64,000 nucleotides of DNA from Phytophthora sp. 'mugwort' (lineage: Eukaryota > Oomycota > Peronosporomycetes > Peronosporales > Peronosporaceae), in NCBI GenBank assembly GCA_033558025.1, contig JAUCEF010000011.1, positions 3,348,001 to 3,412,000 of the forward strand. The letters run 5' to 3'. Made by a program: the position numbers and the translations under genes. Numbering within the stretch: the first letter of the stretch is position 1; every line of letters begins with the position of its first letter. The notes beneath the pieces are model-generated. The model made no database searches. It worked only from the letters and a program-made list of their open reading frames with translations, and was not told the origin of the DNA. Below, one piece after another: positions 40,903 to 52,603 of the stretch.

Positions 40903-42359
40903 CACCATTGCCCGACCTATTTGGAAATAAATGCAAGCAAAAGTGAACAGTTATAATTTATAATTGCTTCAACAGTGATAATTTTACGCTCCATTTCGCT
41001 AATCAGTAACCAACGCGAACAATTCTGCAACCAAACCGAACAGATTTCGGCGCTCCCGCTAAAACCATATGACAACATGATTGTTGAGCGGTGGGGAAGT
41101 GTTCCCGCCCAATGCGCTCGCTCAGTTGCTTCGAGTGCTTCAGCGCCAGACTTTCATCTCTGAGCAATCCAGCTTTAATGCAAATGCCCTCTTAAGCCAC
41201 CTACCACAAGCCAGCAATGTACGAGAAGCACCGCGTACTCGACGCGCACCGCGCTGGGCGTGCTGACTGGCTAACAGTTGCTATGAATAACGACATCAAC
41301 CGTTCGATGGCATACCGCATTGCTACCAAAGACTCCGTCGAGAGCAGGCCTCGCGGAGGCGCTCGTGCTAGTATCACAAAGGTGACTATGGAGGTAAAGA
41401 GAAGCTAGAAGAATATCTGAACGACAATTGCACGTATAAACGCTGGAGCGGATGCGGACTATGCTGAGTTATGACATCGGGCTTACTCTCTCTAATTAAC
41501 GATTAGTTGCCATCTGCTTGGTATGCTGTACACGGTGAAGCAAACGCGCGTGGAGCCGATGACTTGTAACAGCGAAGATAACAAGGCAAAGGCGCCAAGC
41601 TTTCGATAAGCAACTGCTCCAACACCAGGGCGATGGTGACTTCATCGTTTATTTTGACGAGACGAATTTTAACATTTACTGTAAGAGAGGTCGAGGGCGT
41701 GCTAAGAAAGGGAACAGGGCTGTCATGGTGATCCCGCCGTCCAAGGGCGCAAATCTGCAAGTGCAGTGCGCCAATTCATCAATGGGTCTGGTGTTGCACC
41801 GACTCGAACGCAGCAGCATCCCGATGGAGAAAAACGCTGCATTAATTGACGATATTTACCGCACGACCAAGGCATCCGAAATTTTCGACGATCACTTTCC
41901 TTCCAAGATCATCGTAATCGTTCATCGCCAAACCCTATATAGGGTGCTTCAACGTCTTAAAGACGAGCATTAAAGACCATTCAGCGCTTGATCGCGAATC
42001 AATCTGTGATCGGGCGAACATGAACGATGCTGATGGCAATCCACTGACAATCTCCGAGCGCCAGATGCGCTTCCTTGAGTGCTCCGCGATTGCAAGTCTG
42101 CGCTGCATAACGCCGACCCTGGTTACGCAGATGGAACTCCATTGTCGGGCCGCAGTTAACTCGGCTAAGGATGGCAAAGACATGGAATAGGGGACATAAG
42201 CTGTGCTTCAACTTCAACGCCTGTTCGGTTTGGATGCAGAATTGTTCGCGTTGATTGCTGGTTAGCGTAATACGAGCGTAATATATCACTATTGAAGCAA
42301 TCGTAAATTATAACTGTTCACTTTGCTTGCATTTATATCCAAATAGGTCGGGCAATGGT
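40903..42359. mobile_element. Tc1/mariner-type element, copy 1 (1,457 bp)
   Basis: Long inverted terminal repeats (about 145 bp) begin CACCATTGCCCGACCTATTT and end with its complement; both ends abut TA dinucleotides, the standard Tc1/mariner target duplication. The transposase inside is broken. Confidence 0.9.
41217..41973 (+). pseudogene. Tc1/IS630-type transposase remnant of copy 1
   Basis: Helix-turn-helix part near 41,217-41,410 (DINRSMAYRIA, RPRGGARAS), then the DDE core VYFDETNFNIYCKRGRG with the first Asp at about 41,655 and VMVIPPSKGANLQVQCAN. Frameshifts at about 41,410 and 41,700. No complete catalytic triad is visible. Confidence 0.8.
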
Positions 42360-42486
42360 GTACTTAATGTGTGTACTGTGGTAGTAATAATAGGGGGAAA
42401 TACAACATGCAGCTCTGCAGCGAATCGAGAAGCTGTAATGCCTGATAATAATAGATTGCTTCGAGTTTTGCTTTGTAGTTCGCAAC

Positions 42487-42792
42487 CTAAAACATGGATT
42501 TGTAAGTTATATTTTCTCCTTTAAGTTTCACATGTTGACGTACCTCTAATGAGACGCGTTCTGGAGCGGCTCGGATGATTACCTTCCTTGTCAGCCCAAG
42601 GTTAAAATGCAGAGCACGACATATAGTCGACAGCGAAACATTGTTGACGCCGGGGTGGTTGTCACGAAGATAGTCTTGAAGCTCTTCTAGGTAAAATGTG
42701 GCATGACCGTTGACACAGCATAGAACTGAAGAAATCACTTCTTTGGGGTCATCGGGCCGTCTTCGTCGCAGGCTTCTCCTCATCCACGACAC
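42487..42792 (-). pseudogene. N-terminal fragment of another Tc1/IS630-like transposase
   Basis: Contains YLEELQDYLRDNHPGVNNV and SLSTICRALHFNLGLTRKV, the winged-helix DNA-binding part of IS630/Tc1 transposases. No catalytic core follows downstream, so only a fragment remains. Confidence 0.7.
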
Positions 42793-43873
42793 CTTTATTC
42801 AAGAATAGTCGGTATCACCCATAGTTCGTGGTTTAGGACCAAATATATCACTGATAAAACCTACATCAATGCCGTACACATGTATAATGAAACAGCACAC
42901 CAGTGAAATCCGCTGAGTAAGTCATCTGGGTGTTAGATGCCGCAAATTCGGAGATGCTAACTGCTTTCTGGCTAGCTGGCTCTAAAACGAAGTTGACTGG
43001 CTGTAACTCGCTGCTATTGCGAACTCACAAGAGGCTTTTAGCAAGATGTGAAGATCGTAATTAGGACTTTGTACACTTGAATATTTGACTTTTGTTAGCC
43101 TGTTTTGCAGATCTATCCTGCAAAACACAATACATGTACAGTACCACAACAAATTTTAACTTCCATACCGTTATTACGTGTTCTGGTGATTTGGTATAGT
43201 TTTGTCCTAGGCGCCTTGTTAAGTCTCTACACATGTGCATAGCACGGCTTCTCTATTGAGGCAGATTACTGTACGTACTTCTCCGGTCCATCTTACTATG
43301 TCCACTTCATAACTTTTGCAATAAATTCAAAATTTGTCAACGGTTTATACGAAAAGCACACCAAAGGAGCGCTGTTACTATAACGCAGCTAAAGTAGTAC
43401 GTTTGTTTGAGAGAATCATAGTGCGCGTAGAAGAAGATAACTTAATGGTTGGTGGCAATATTCTTAATGCACGTAGATTTTTTGTCGTAATTCCTACCTA
43501 TTTAGCGATTTTATAAATATAATGCGTATGCAAAATTGTGATGACCTAAACGGTTAAAGCAAGTCGCAATCTATCTAATGGAAACAAGATTTTATGTGTT
43601 ATGATGATTAAATGACGGTTATAACAGAGCGGTGCATTCTGATTGGTTAACCCCCAAACCCGATAGCCTGTATCAGGTATGTTAACGGAATTCCTTGATG
43701 TTGTATCAGACACGCTAAGGATTTTTTACTCTGCGTTTTTGTATTGGCCCATACAAGGTTTAAGTCAATTAGGGGTTGGTTTCTTCCCATCCTGCTTGCA
43801 TGGGGCGTCCGCTAGCTTGATTTTTGTTTTTTATAAAAATAAGATCTCACAGGTGGTATACATAATTCAATAA
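42793..43873. other. AT-rich region, no gene recognised
   Basis: Short ORFs only. The motif TGTTGTATCAGACACG at 43,699-43,714 recurs at 45,002-45,017 in the same orientation, possibly bounding another decayed element. Confidence 0.45.
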
Positions 43874-44174
43874 ATGATGGGGAGTGCCGTTACGCGCCAT
43901 CCGTTTTGGGCTCATTCCACGCCACCGCTCAGGCCATCCAATTCCGTGACCCACACACGCGTATGGCTTTCCAGGCGATATGGAGAGCTAAGCGCGGAGG
44001 CTGGCTTCGAGACGACCCGCAGGACTATCAAGCGACTGCTTCTATACCAAACCAGGCAAGACCAAGAAAAGCGCGCGTGGTGAGGACTACTTCGTGGGTA
44101 AACACGAGCTGATGGGCAGTTTGGATCGCATGGATACCGGTAAGCTGGGATCCAATCAAATTTCCAAGCACTGA
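43874..44174 (+). pseudogene. Transposon-derived fragment with KPGKTKK...GEDYFVGKHELM motif
   Basis: Across two frames it reads FRDPHTRMAFQAIWRAKRGG, then KPGKTKK and GEDYFVGKHELMGSLDRMD. This short module recurs in oomycete repeat-derived proteins, which I associate with piggyBac-like transposases only weakly. A 13-G run occurs at about 44,220. Confidence 0.35.
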
Positions 44175-44449
44175 GCCTGACAGGTTGTGTGTTTTTAGCG
44201 GAACGAGATCGCCAGCGAAGGGGGGGGGGGGGCTAAGCGGGGATGGAATCCTCTGCAGCGCGGATTGAGATCCCACCGGTATCACCATGTATGCATTAGA
44301 CAGCTTGCCGGTATGATACACGTTATGGGTCTAAGATTGTCATGTATGGTACAGTTACTTCGGACAAGTCAAATCAAGTCCACGGCGGTCCACAGCTAGA
44401 GAGTACGACACCTGCAGATACATGTAAAACGCTGTAGAAACTCACTTCA

Positions 44450-44878
44450 TTTGTGGTAATGCTGACTTCCTGGAATTTTGCTGCAGACGCGCTGCTTCCC
44501 CGATCTCAAACCACAACTTCATTACCACTTCACCCCACGTGATGAATGACGATTTAAGCGACACAAGCATACACAAGGAGGGTATGGGAACGAGCGACGA
44601 CTCGACCGGTATGCATGATGTGCTGAACACTAGTTTTGGGCAGTACTAACTAACCATGGACTGTGAGTTTCTTGGTAGAAATTCCATCACGATACAACCT
44701 CAGCAATACATTCGACACGGCCGACTCAGGCAGCAGCTATGAGGAGCTGGAACCTGGATCGATTGATAAAGAGCCTGTGCTTGTGAGGAAAGCGATTTCC
44801 GTGCGCAACACGAGGACGAAGCAATCAAAGAGGGTGACAGCCAAGTCGAAAGTTTGTGCGGCGTGTACATACTATTAG
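44450..44878 (+). pseudogene. Fragment of an acidic transposon-associated ORF
   Basis: Acidic/Ser-rich pieces DDLSDTSIHKEGMGTS and SSYEELEPGSIDKEPV lie in shifted frames. They probably belong with the preceding fragment; no catalytic domain is visible. Confidence 0.3.
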
Positions 44879-44950
44879 GCGAGTACATATTATTAGGCGT
44901 GTACATATTATGCACACGCCACACAAACTTCCGACTAGGCTGTCACCCTC
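44830..44950. repeat. Inverted repeat enclosing a short tandem repeat
   Basis: Arms of about 35 bp (GAGGGTGACAGCC... and ...GGCTGTCACCCTC) with a few mismatches surround about three copies of an 18-bp GGCGTGTACATATTATTA-type unit. It resembles the abutting ends of two elements or a transposon terminus. Confidence 0.75.
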
Positions 44951-45959
44951 TATATTATACACGATATCGATGCCCGTTTTAACTCTTATCGTGTATTTGT
45001 TTGTTGTATCAGACACGTTGACAAAATATCCGAACATTAGCGCTGCTGGAGGGTACTCCATGGATCCGCGCTTGAGTGCTGGATCGCCACCACCGTCGAT
45101 GTCGTAGCCAAATGCAAACGCCATGGAGTCGTGGTATCCTTGTGATACGGCCACATGCAAGCAGCGCCTCTATCTCCTCGACGTTGTTGTTACCGTGCAT
45201 GCCGGTCGTCGTTAGTGATACGAATACCGTTGCACGCACGTGAAGTACCCGTGCGCGTTGTCGAAGAGGATGTCGTGGTCGATCATGCGTTGAGAATACG
45301 CTACGGCGTCAGCTTGAGGTTGATCTTGCCGCGAATGAATCGCTTCGATCGTCAGGTTGAGCTGGATGCCTGGGAGGTCTTGCGATGTCGTAGTTGTGAG
45401 CTCCATACTCGTCAATGGAGCCGCGCTTCGCCGCGTCGCACTCTTTGACCTCACGCGCCATGTCTAGAGACGCAAGCAGCCGATTGGCAGTTGTAAATGA
45501 CGTAGTTCATCGCGTACTCACCGAGCAGTCGTGATTGTTGCTCTTTTTCTTCCATGCCTTCTGTCGATCCAGGAACGCCTCCAACTCGATCTCGTTGCAA
45601 TTGTCGTCAGCACGGCTCCATGTGTATTCGAACGACATCTTTGAGGAGCGCAATCCCAAGGCAAGCTCGGTCTATGCAGGGCAGGGTGTGAGTTTGGGTG
45701 GTGGGAGCGCCGTTGCTGATATGAGCAATCAGGAAAGTTCATCGGTGGATAAATTGATTGCTCGATTTCTTTTGGGGTGATTCTTTTGCAGATCCATGGT
45801 CTTCGCTACAGTTTCCAGGGGCTTTACCAGGTCGGGGGGCATTCTGAATTTAAACACCGCCCACCCTTATTAGTCTGGTCCTCACTAATTGTGGTAGAAG
45901 GCAGGGAAGCCCGAGCAGAGGATGTGCATGACTAATAACAGTGCATGACTATATTGTGT
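44951..45959. other. Decayed region, nothing named
   Basis: Minus-strand ORF pieces near 44,960-45,160 (YDIDGGGDPALKRGSMEYPP) and 45,210-45,460 look like remains of one coding sequence broken by shifts, but I do not recognise a family. Confidence 0.35.
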
Positions 45960-45963
45960 GAGA

Positions 45964-47570
45964 TCACTACCCCTCTGGACTATCTACGGCTAGTGCATTC
46001 GAATCCTTGTAAGCAGCATCAAAAGATGCCGGATGTGCATCCGCGATCCCACGCAGCTTTCGGCTCATCTGACTAACTTTCCAAATGCCGTCTTCAGGGA
46101 CATCGAGGCCACATTTCAGCATTGATTTTTTTGCGCAGTTGACGTTCTTGGCATCCATATCCAGGTTGACGCGGCGAATACACTCAATCGCCCTCCAGAA
46201 AACCTTTTTCCTGGATTCGCTAACGATCCAGATTTTATTGTCCAGTCTCCTTTTCTAATTGCTTTCAAATTCCTCGCTTCACACAAAGCGCGCCAAGGTG
46301 TCTTGATCCGTTGGATTGGGAAGCGGTAGGCTGGTTGAACGCGGTTGGTCACGCATTTCGGCGGGAAAAACTAGATGCTTGTCCGCAGCTAATGTGCAGT
46401 ATTCTGCACAACCTGACTTGAGTGCCCACTAGCATTGTCCAGCCAGAGAATGCACTCTCCGGCAAAAGGTCCACCAGGTCCCTAAGAACGCACATCTTGC
46501 AACCACTCCAACATCGTTGCATTGTTGATGAATGCGCTCGGAGTTGAACGAAGCAGACGCCGTTGACTGTGTCAGGAAGACATTAAATGGGACGACTAGA
46601 GTTTGAGTTCTTAAAATGAGCATCGGACACAGCACCTTTGCATCCGATCCGCCTTTTAACAACAGGCACATTGTTATCTCTTCCCTCCCTACAACCGTAT
46701 CACGCAACAAATACGTCAGTCAGTGTAATGGCATATCTAAAATAAAAAGCACAACATACCGGAAACTATTTTGCGATATTTGACCACCTCAGAACCCTGA
46801 AAATCAAGAGTCTTGCCATCATCGAGGTCAATTACAAATGACTTTCGTCCATATTGTAAATTTGATCAATCGTTTTGTCGTCAAACTGTCGATTGATATG
46901 ACCAAGGTGGGCAGCTATCGAAATGTCAATCTGCAGCTGCTTCTCGTCGCTAACCTGTTTGTCCCCCTTTAGGCGGCGATGGACAATGTTGAAGCGCTCT
47001 TAACAAATTCTGCACCCGTCGCTCTGTCACTTTTTCACGAAAAGAGCCCCGCGAATGTTCAAAGTCTTGTTGAAAACGGGGTGATTGCTGTCTTCGATCA
47101 TTATAGAAGCCGTATCCATAGCTAATCACCCCTAAAACTTCACACCTGCACGCCGTAACTTCTCAAACTCGCTTAATAGCTGAGATACAGCCATTCCCAT
47201 TGAGCGTCTAGCTTCCGGCCACGACCACTTAGCGCTTTGACCACAAACTGCTGACGAGAATCCTTGCATACTTTAGTTGCTTCTTGTCGTCTAGTTTAGC
47301 TCGAGTTGCATCCCGCTTTTTTTTTCACCAATCCCGAGCTTTAGTAAGGTTCGCTCGCCGCTTGTTGGAACGGCAACGGCTGGGAAACTGTGCGACCGCG
47401 CTCCCAAAACGACATCTCCGTTGACCGCTTCATCAATTTCCATCCACTCCACGCACTGCACGCGACTGTTGAGGGGGACGACGTGCTAAAGGCTGCGCTG
47501 GGTGCCCGACATCGTATTCGAAAGTGAGGGCCGCAGCTTAAAGCGCTGAGCAGCGAGCTCGCCACCATTC
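45964..47570 (-). pseudogene. Pogo/CENP-B-like DDE transposase pseudogene 1
   Basis: Read leftwards across broken frames: an N-terminal part near 47.1-47.5 kb, FNKTLNIRGALFVKK, the catalytic IYNMDES (first Asp, about 46.85 kb), CLLLKGGSDAKVL, then YRFPIQRIKTPWRALCEA, SGSLANPGKRF and the tail NVNCAKKSMLKCGLDVPEDG. This order is that of DDE_1 pogo-like elements common in oomycetes. Many stops; not functional. Confidence 0.75.
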
Positions 47571-47672
47571 GTCTTCGCGTGCAAGACTAATTGTGGTGTT
47601 TGACTAATTGCGGTAGTTATACTATATGTTCCCTTGTAAGTACGATGCAAGACTAATTAAGTCGCAAGATTA
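47571..47672. other. Short spacer before the second Tc1 element
   Basis: Contains a GACTAATT motif repeated three times (about 47,585-47,658). No gene seen. Confidence 0.4.
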
Positions 47673-48785
47673 CATTCCGCGATAGGTTAGATCGGACACC
47701 TATAAAAGTGGGTGTAACCATGTCAATTTTACGAGTTGCGAGGTGCTGTTTAAATATGTGCGATATACGATCAGTGGAAAGCAGCGGCTTGTGTTAGCAC
47801 TCGCACATACAATATTCCGGTTTTGGACCCGCGACAAATTAAATCGGACAATCCACCCATACAAACTCCAAGTATATTAGAATGATGGTAAAACTAGAGT
47901 GCGTCTTGTCACCACGCTTTGAATGACCTCTAATACCTGCGAGGCATTGACTCGACAAGAGGGATAGACTCCCATGCCTCGAAAAGCGCAGCCTTCAACT
48001 GAGGCACGCTATCAAACTGTTTACCATTACTATATATTCTCCTACTCATCATCGACCACATGTTTTCGATTGGATTAGGATCAGGTGACTTCGAAGGCCA
48101 ATCCAGAACCTTCACGTCCTGCTCAGAAAAAAACTCTTTGGTACGCGCCGATGTATGTATACCTGCGTTATATTGTTGTTACGTAAAATCAGTGCCTTAA
48201 TTAAGGTGAGCGAAAGGGAGGCGGAACTCGGAGACCGTGTACACGTAGTCATCCGAGTTCTGCCTCCCTGTCAGGATCACTAACGAAGACTTGCCCAGTG
48301 CGCTGAATGCGGCCCAAACCATCACGGAACCACCGCCAGCCTGCCTTCTCTTGGCCCTGCGGGGTGGTCGGCGCAAGTCACGCCAATAGAACTGGGTCCA
48401 TCGAGATTCCATTTCTTCTCATCAGAGAAGATAATGGAATCCCAAAAATGGTCCGGCGATTTTCAGCAAAAGCTTCTCCCTCGTCCACGACGCGCGGACG
48501 ACCATGTCCTCTGGCTTAAGCGGGAGCATGTTTTCCATCTTTGTATAAACCAACCAGTCCACCCTTGGAAGGATTCGCTGGATAGTTCGCACATGCACGC
48601 TCAGCTGCATCTCTGCTTTGATCTTGGACGCGGACAGCCTCTGCGTGCTGTCGTGCGGATAAGTGTTAATACAAGCCGCTGCTTTCCCCTGATCGTATCT
48701 CGCACATATTTAAACAGCACTTCGCACATCGTAAAATTGACAAAGTTACACCCACTTTTGTAGGTGCCCGATCTGTCGCGGAGTG
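47673..48785 (-). mobile_element. Tc1/mariner-type element, copy 2 (1,113 bp), with transposase remnant
   Basis: Inverted terminal repeats of about 150 bp start CATTCCGCGA / end TCGCGGAGTG and abut TA at both sides (47,671-47,672 and 48,786-48,787). Minus-strand transposase pieces are VRTIQRILPRVDWLVYTKME, SDEKKWNL-type (first Asp), GGGSVMVWAAFSALGK and VLDWPSKSPDPNPIENMW (last acidic residue). Frameshifts separate them, and the region around the second Asp is not readable. Confidence 0.88.
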
Positions 48786-48939
48786 TAATAAGGGTGGACG
48801 ATGTAGATGACTTCCTGATTTTTTAGCTGTCTCAAGAGCTTCGCTACAAATACCGCTGAGCCTTTTGAACACACGATCAAACAATACCCTTTACTAACTG
48901 TTAGATCGCCAAAATCATTTTAGAAAGGGTACCTCGTGC

Positions 48940-50058
48940 CCCCATCGTACTCAGTTCGAATTTCAAAAGTCCCGCCCAAAATCCAAGCATCCTGGCAGCG
49001 CACAAACAGCATGGCGGCGGCAGCTATACGAACCATACGAACCAAGGGCAAATGGAAAACAGTGGAGCAAAAGTGGGCGGTCATCCTCGAGCAGCGTCGC
49101 TCACGTCCAGCCCCTTCACTCTCCGAACTGGTGCGTTGGTCTCAGTCAACCTTCTCGCTGTCGCGAGCTCCCTCCCGATCAACTATCCTAAACTACTCCG
49201 CAAGGCTGGAGACATTGAGCGCAAACTCAGCACGTCGAAGACAACCAAAGGCCATGCACTGAACCTTCGGAGCCCGCAACTCGAAGAGCGGCTGGGGGTA
49301 TTCCTCCAGCAAATGGAGCAAGAACATGTGCGACTGTCACGCGGCCTCTTCATCGAACAAGCGAAGGATATCCTAACTAGCCTGCCCCACCCCCCTTATT
49401 TAAGCTTTCCGACGGCTCGTTGACAGGCTTCATGAAGCGCCACGATCTCCGATTCCGCCAACTGCATGGTGAACATGGATGAGACCGGCTGCTCTATCGA
49501 GCAGCTGCGACTCGCAGTATTTACAAGTCGAAAACGTCGGGACTGAAGAAGGACAAGACTCGCATCACGCTTGCTTTGACTGCCAATGCAGATGGCACGG
49601 AGAAGCGTGATGTTTTCTTCATTGGCAGAGCAAAGAAACCTCTCTGCTTCAGAGGAAAGGAAGGCTTCTAGCTCGGTTACTACTACAAGAACAATAAAAG
49701 GCATGAATGACAATGAGCCTCTACACTGAGTGGGCGCGAGAGTTCGACGCCGATATGCGGAGGGTGGGCCGGCAGATTCCTCTGCTGCTCGACAACGCGT
49801 CGTCTCACGAGCTGGATGATGGCGGAGAGCTCACGAACATCACAGTTCAGAAGCTGCCACCAACACGACTTCACACCTCCAGCCCATGGACGCAGGAATC
49901 GTTGCCGCACTGAAATGTGGCTATCGCAACAAGCTTACCCGGCTAGCGATGTATCGTGTGCTTCCAATAAGGCCCGAGAAGAAGATCGCTGGAAAGAGGT
50001 TTATTACGTAGATCAGCTACAGGCGATGCAGTGGGCGCGAGAGTGTGAACAAGCATGA
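48940..50058 (+). pseudogene. Pogo/jerky-like DDE transposase pseudogene 2
   Basis: The N-terminal HTH (TKGKWKTVEQKWAVILEQRR) is followed by a CENP-B-type HTH (ERLGVFLQQMEQEHVRLSRG). Across shifted frames come MKRHDLRFRQLHGE, NMDETG (first Asp), LTANADGTEKRDVFFIGRAK, PLLLDNASSH (second Asp) and LQPMDAGIVAALKCGYRNK. This is the DDE_1/pogo arrangement, related to pseudogene 1 but on the other strand. At least four frameshifts. Confidence 0.8.
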
Positions 50059-50405
50059 AGAAATATACCATTGGAATTGCTTTCGGAAGTCCGTTTTTTT
50101 TTTTTTTTTTTCGTGTTTGATGAACGGTATGCAGAGGCGCCTGAGCGACGTACAAGCGTTCACCTGCGCGATATCCTAATCTAAGTTCAAATCACTGCAA
50201 TACTGCAATACCACATTTCTTGAACAAATGTATAACCTCTAAGAACCAGCGAAAGTGGTACTGTTCAAAAGGCTCAGCGGTATCTGTAATTGTAAAACTT
50301 GTTTTAAACGACTATGTTGGAAAATAATTGGTGATCAATTTGGTTGTTTATGTAAGACACCGAATAAACGACATTTGCACCAGCCATCACTTACGTGGAT
50401 CGACA
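50059..50405. other. Spacer with long T run, upstream of the ABCF gene
   Basis: A run of about 20 T lies near 50,094-50,112. A CTGTTCAAAAGGCTCAGCGGTATCTG-like sequence at about 50,262 also occurs inverted at about 48,850-48,875, so transposon debris extends up to the host gene. Confidence 0.5.
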
Positions 50406-52187
50406 ATGCTGTCTTGTCGTTTCACCTCGCGCTCTGTGGCGTCGCTCGGCCTGCGTAGCTCCTCGCTATCCCTGAATTGTGTGACAGTTGTTCAAAACCC
50501 TTCCAACGATGCTCGCGGATTTGCATCCCCGTCGGGCTCCTCTAACGCTGGTGGCGGCGTGCCCGGTGACTTCGTGTGCCACCTGCGGGACGTGGGCGTG
50601 ACCATCGCGGGCGGCAAGAAGCTCTTCGAGGGTGTGAGTCTGGGATTCCTGCGCGGCGCCAAGATCGGCGTTCTCGGACCCAATGGTAGTGGCAAGTCCA
50701 CGCTGCTTAAGGTTGTCGCCGGCGTGCGCAAGGACTTCGACGGCGAACGCTGGGTCAAGGACGGACTCAAGGTGGGCTACCTGCCACAGGAGCCACAGCT
50801 GGATCCGAGCAAGAACGTGTACGAGAACATTATGGAAGGTCTGAAGGAGAGTCAAACATTGCTGACCAGATTCGATGAGGTTTCCATGGCCATGGGCGAG
50901 CCAGACGCTGATTTTGATGCACTATTGGATGAACAGGCCAAGCTACAGGACCAGATCGAGCACTTAGGCTGCTGGGACCTGAGCCACGAGGTGGAGAAGT
51001 CCATGGCCGCCCTGAGAGTCCCTGCTGGCGATGCGGACGTGGAGGTGCTGTCTGGAGGAGAACGACGTCGTGTGGCGTTATGCAGACTGCTGCTCGAGAA
51101 GCCCGATATGCTGCTGCTTGATGAGCCTACGAACCATTTGGACGCTGAGTCGGTGCACTGGCTCGAGAGCTTCCTACAGAAATACCGTGGCACAGTGCTG
51201 TCGATCACACACGACCGCTACTTCTTGGATAATGTGGCTGGCTGGGTGCTGGAGCTCGATCGAGGCGAGACCTACGCGTATGAAGGCAACTACACGGCGT
51301 GGCTAACGCAGCGTCGCAACCGCTTTAACATGCAGCGCAAGAGCGACGTGATCCGTGCAAAGCAGATTGCCTCTGAGATTGCGTGGTCGCGTGACCATCA
51401 GGGCAGTAAGAAGGCGAACAAGGCGCGTCTTAAAAAGTTGGAGGAGATGGAGTCTAGCGGCTTCCGTGCCTCTTCTCGCGTTGAGGAAGGCCAAATTGTG
51501 GTGCCGTCGGGTGTTCGTCTGGGCAATAAGGTCATTAAGGTGAACAACCTTCGCAAGCAGCTGGACGACGGTCGTGTGCTGTTCGACAAGCTCTCGTTTG
51601 AGATCCCACCTCACGCTATCGTGGGCATTGTGGGCGGCAATGGCATGGGTAAGTCCACCCTGTTCAACATCATTGCTGGCATCGAGGAGCCTGATGAAGG
51701 CAGCGTCGAGCTCGGCAAGACGGTGAGCCTCGGCTTCGTGAGCCAGAGCCGCGATGAACTGAGCGGTAGACGATCGGTTTACGAGGAAATTTCGGGTGAT
51801 AACGAGTTCGCGGAGATCGGCGGCGACCGCATCAACACTCGTGCGTACATTGCCAGTTTCAATCTGCGTGGTGGCATGCAGGAGAAGAAGGTCGGCAGTC
51901 TCAGTGGTGGCGAGCGTAATCGTGTTCACTTGGCCAAAATGCTACTGGGTGGCCACAACGTCGTGATGCTCGATGAGCCTACAAATGACCTGGACGTTGA
52001 TACCCTGCGCTCGCTGGAGGCCGCTCTTACGGACTTTGACGGTGTGTCGATGGTCATTTCTCACGACCGATGGTTCCTGGACCGCATATGCTCGCACATT
52101 ATCGCGTTCGAAGGCGATGGCCGCGTTGAGTTCTTCGACGGCAACTACACCGAGTACGAGAGGGATCGCAAGCAGCCGCTGCCCTAG
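50406..52187 (+). CDS. ettA: ABCF ATPase, EttA type, probable organelle presequence
   Basis: Two ABC domains without membrane segments. Domain 1: Walker A GPNGSGKST, signature LSGGERRRV, Walker B LLLDEPTNHLD, and an arm region in the first domain (about residues 150-200). Linker: RNRFNMQRKSDVIRAKQIA and KLEEMESSGFR. Domain 2: GGNGMGKST, LSGGERNRV, VMLDEPTNDLD. This is the bacterial EttA layout, a ribosome E-site factor that gates early elongation according to energy state. The first ATG (50,406) gives a leader rich in Arg, Ser and Leu with few acidic residues, suggesting mitochondrial import. The frame runs on upstream through the spacer but without promoter support. Confidence 0.87.
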   Translation: MLSCRFTSRSVASLGLRSSSLSLNCVTVVQNPSNDARGFASPSGSSNAGGGVPGDFVCHLRDVGVTIAGGKKLFEGVSLGFLRGAKIGVLGPNGSGKSTLLKVVAGVRKDFDGERWVKDGLKVGYLPQEPQLDPSKNVYENIMEGLKESQTLLTRFDEVSMAMGEPDADFDALLDEQAKLQDQIEHLGCWDLSHEVEKSMAALRVPAGDADVEVLSGGERRRVALCRLLLEKPDMLLLDEPTNHLDAESVHWLESFLQKYRGTVLSITHDRYFLDNVAGWVLELDRGETYAYEGNYTAWLTQRRNRFNMQRKSDVIRAKQIASEIAWSRDHQGSKKANKARLKKLEEMESSGFRASSRVEEGQIVVPSGVRLGNKVIKVNNLRKQLDDGRVLFDKLSFEIPPHAIVGIVGGNGMGKSTLFNIIAGIEEPDEGSVELGKTVSLGFVSQSRDELSGRRSVYEEISGDNEFAEIGGDRINTRAYIASFNLRGGMQEKKVGSLSGGERNRVHLAKMLLGGHNVVMLDEPTNDLDVDTLRSLEAALTDFDGVSMVISHDRWFLDRICSHIIAFEGDGRVEFFDGNYTEYERDRKQPLP

Positions 52188-52603
52188 ATTGTAGTATTGC
52201 TCAACGTTGAATTTCATAGAGATACTGTAGCCACCACTCGAATGCCGCTAATATGCCAATAACTCTCTTACTCACGGAGTTCTCGCTGTTCAAGCTGTCA
52301 CAAGTAATGTTAAGTATAACTTCTACTGGCAGTCCATTAAGCGTGGGCTTGCTTCAAATCGCAAGAACACGTACGCTACGATCCCACGTCTTTGAAACGA
52401 AAGGTACGTAAGCTCTGCGCCACTAATCGGTTAACACCTCCGAATTATCATTGGCTTCGTATTACGCAGTATTTATTTCTGTAAGGTTATTTTTTTCGTA
52501 CATGCATGTCTCCTTGAATCGAGCCTGATTGGTTACGTCCGCAACTACGCGCAAGGCTCACCATGTCGCTCCTCTGGTTGGTTTGTAGGCTCGATCATGC
52601 TGC
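52188..52603. other. Intergenic between convergent genes
   Basis: AT-rich, no coding signal; it separates the ABCF gene from the oppositely oriented CPOX gene. Confidence 0.5.

Noticed and set aside
44215..44235. Poly-G run
   Set aside because: Simple homopolymer; no quadruplex pattern beyond one run.
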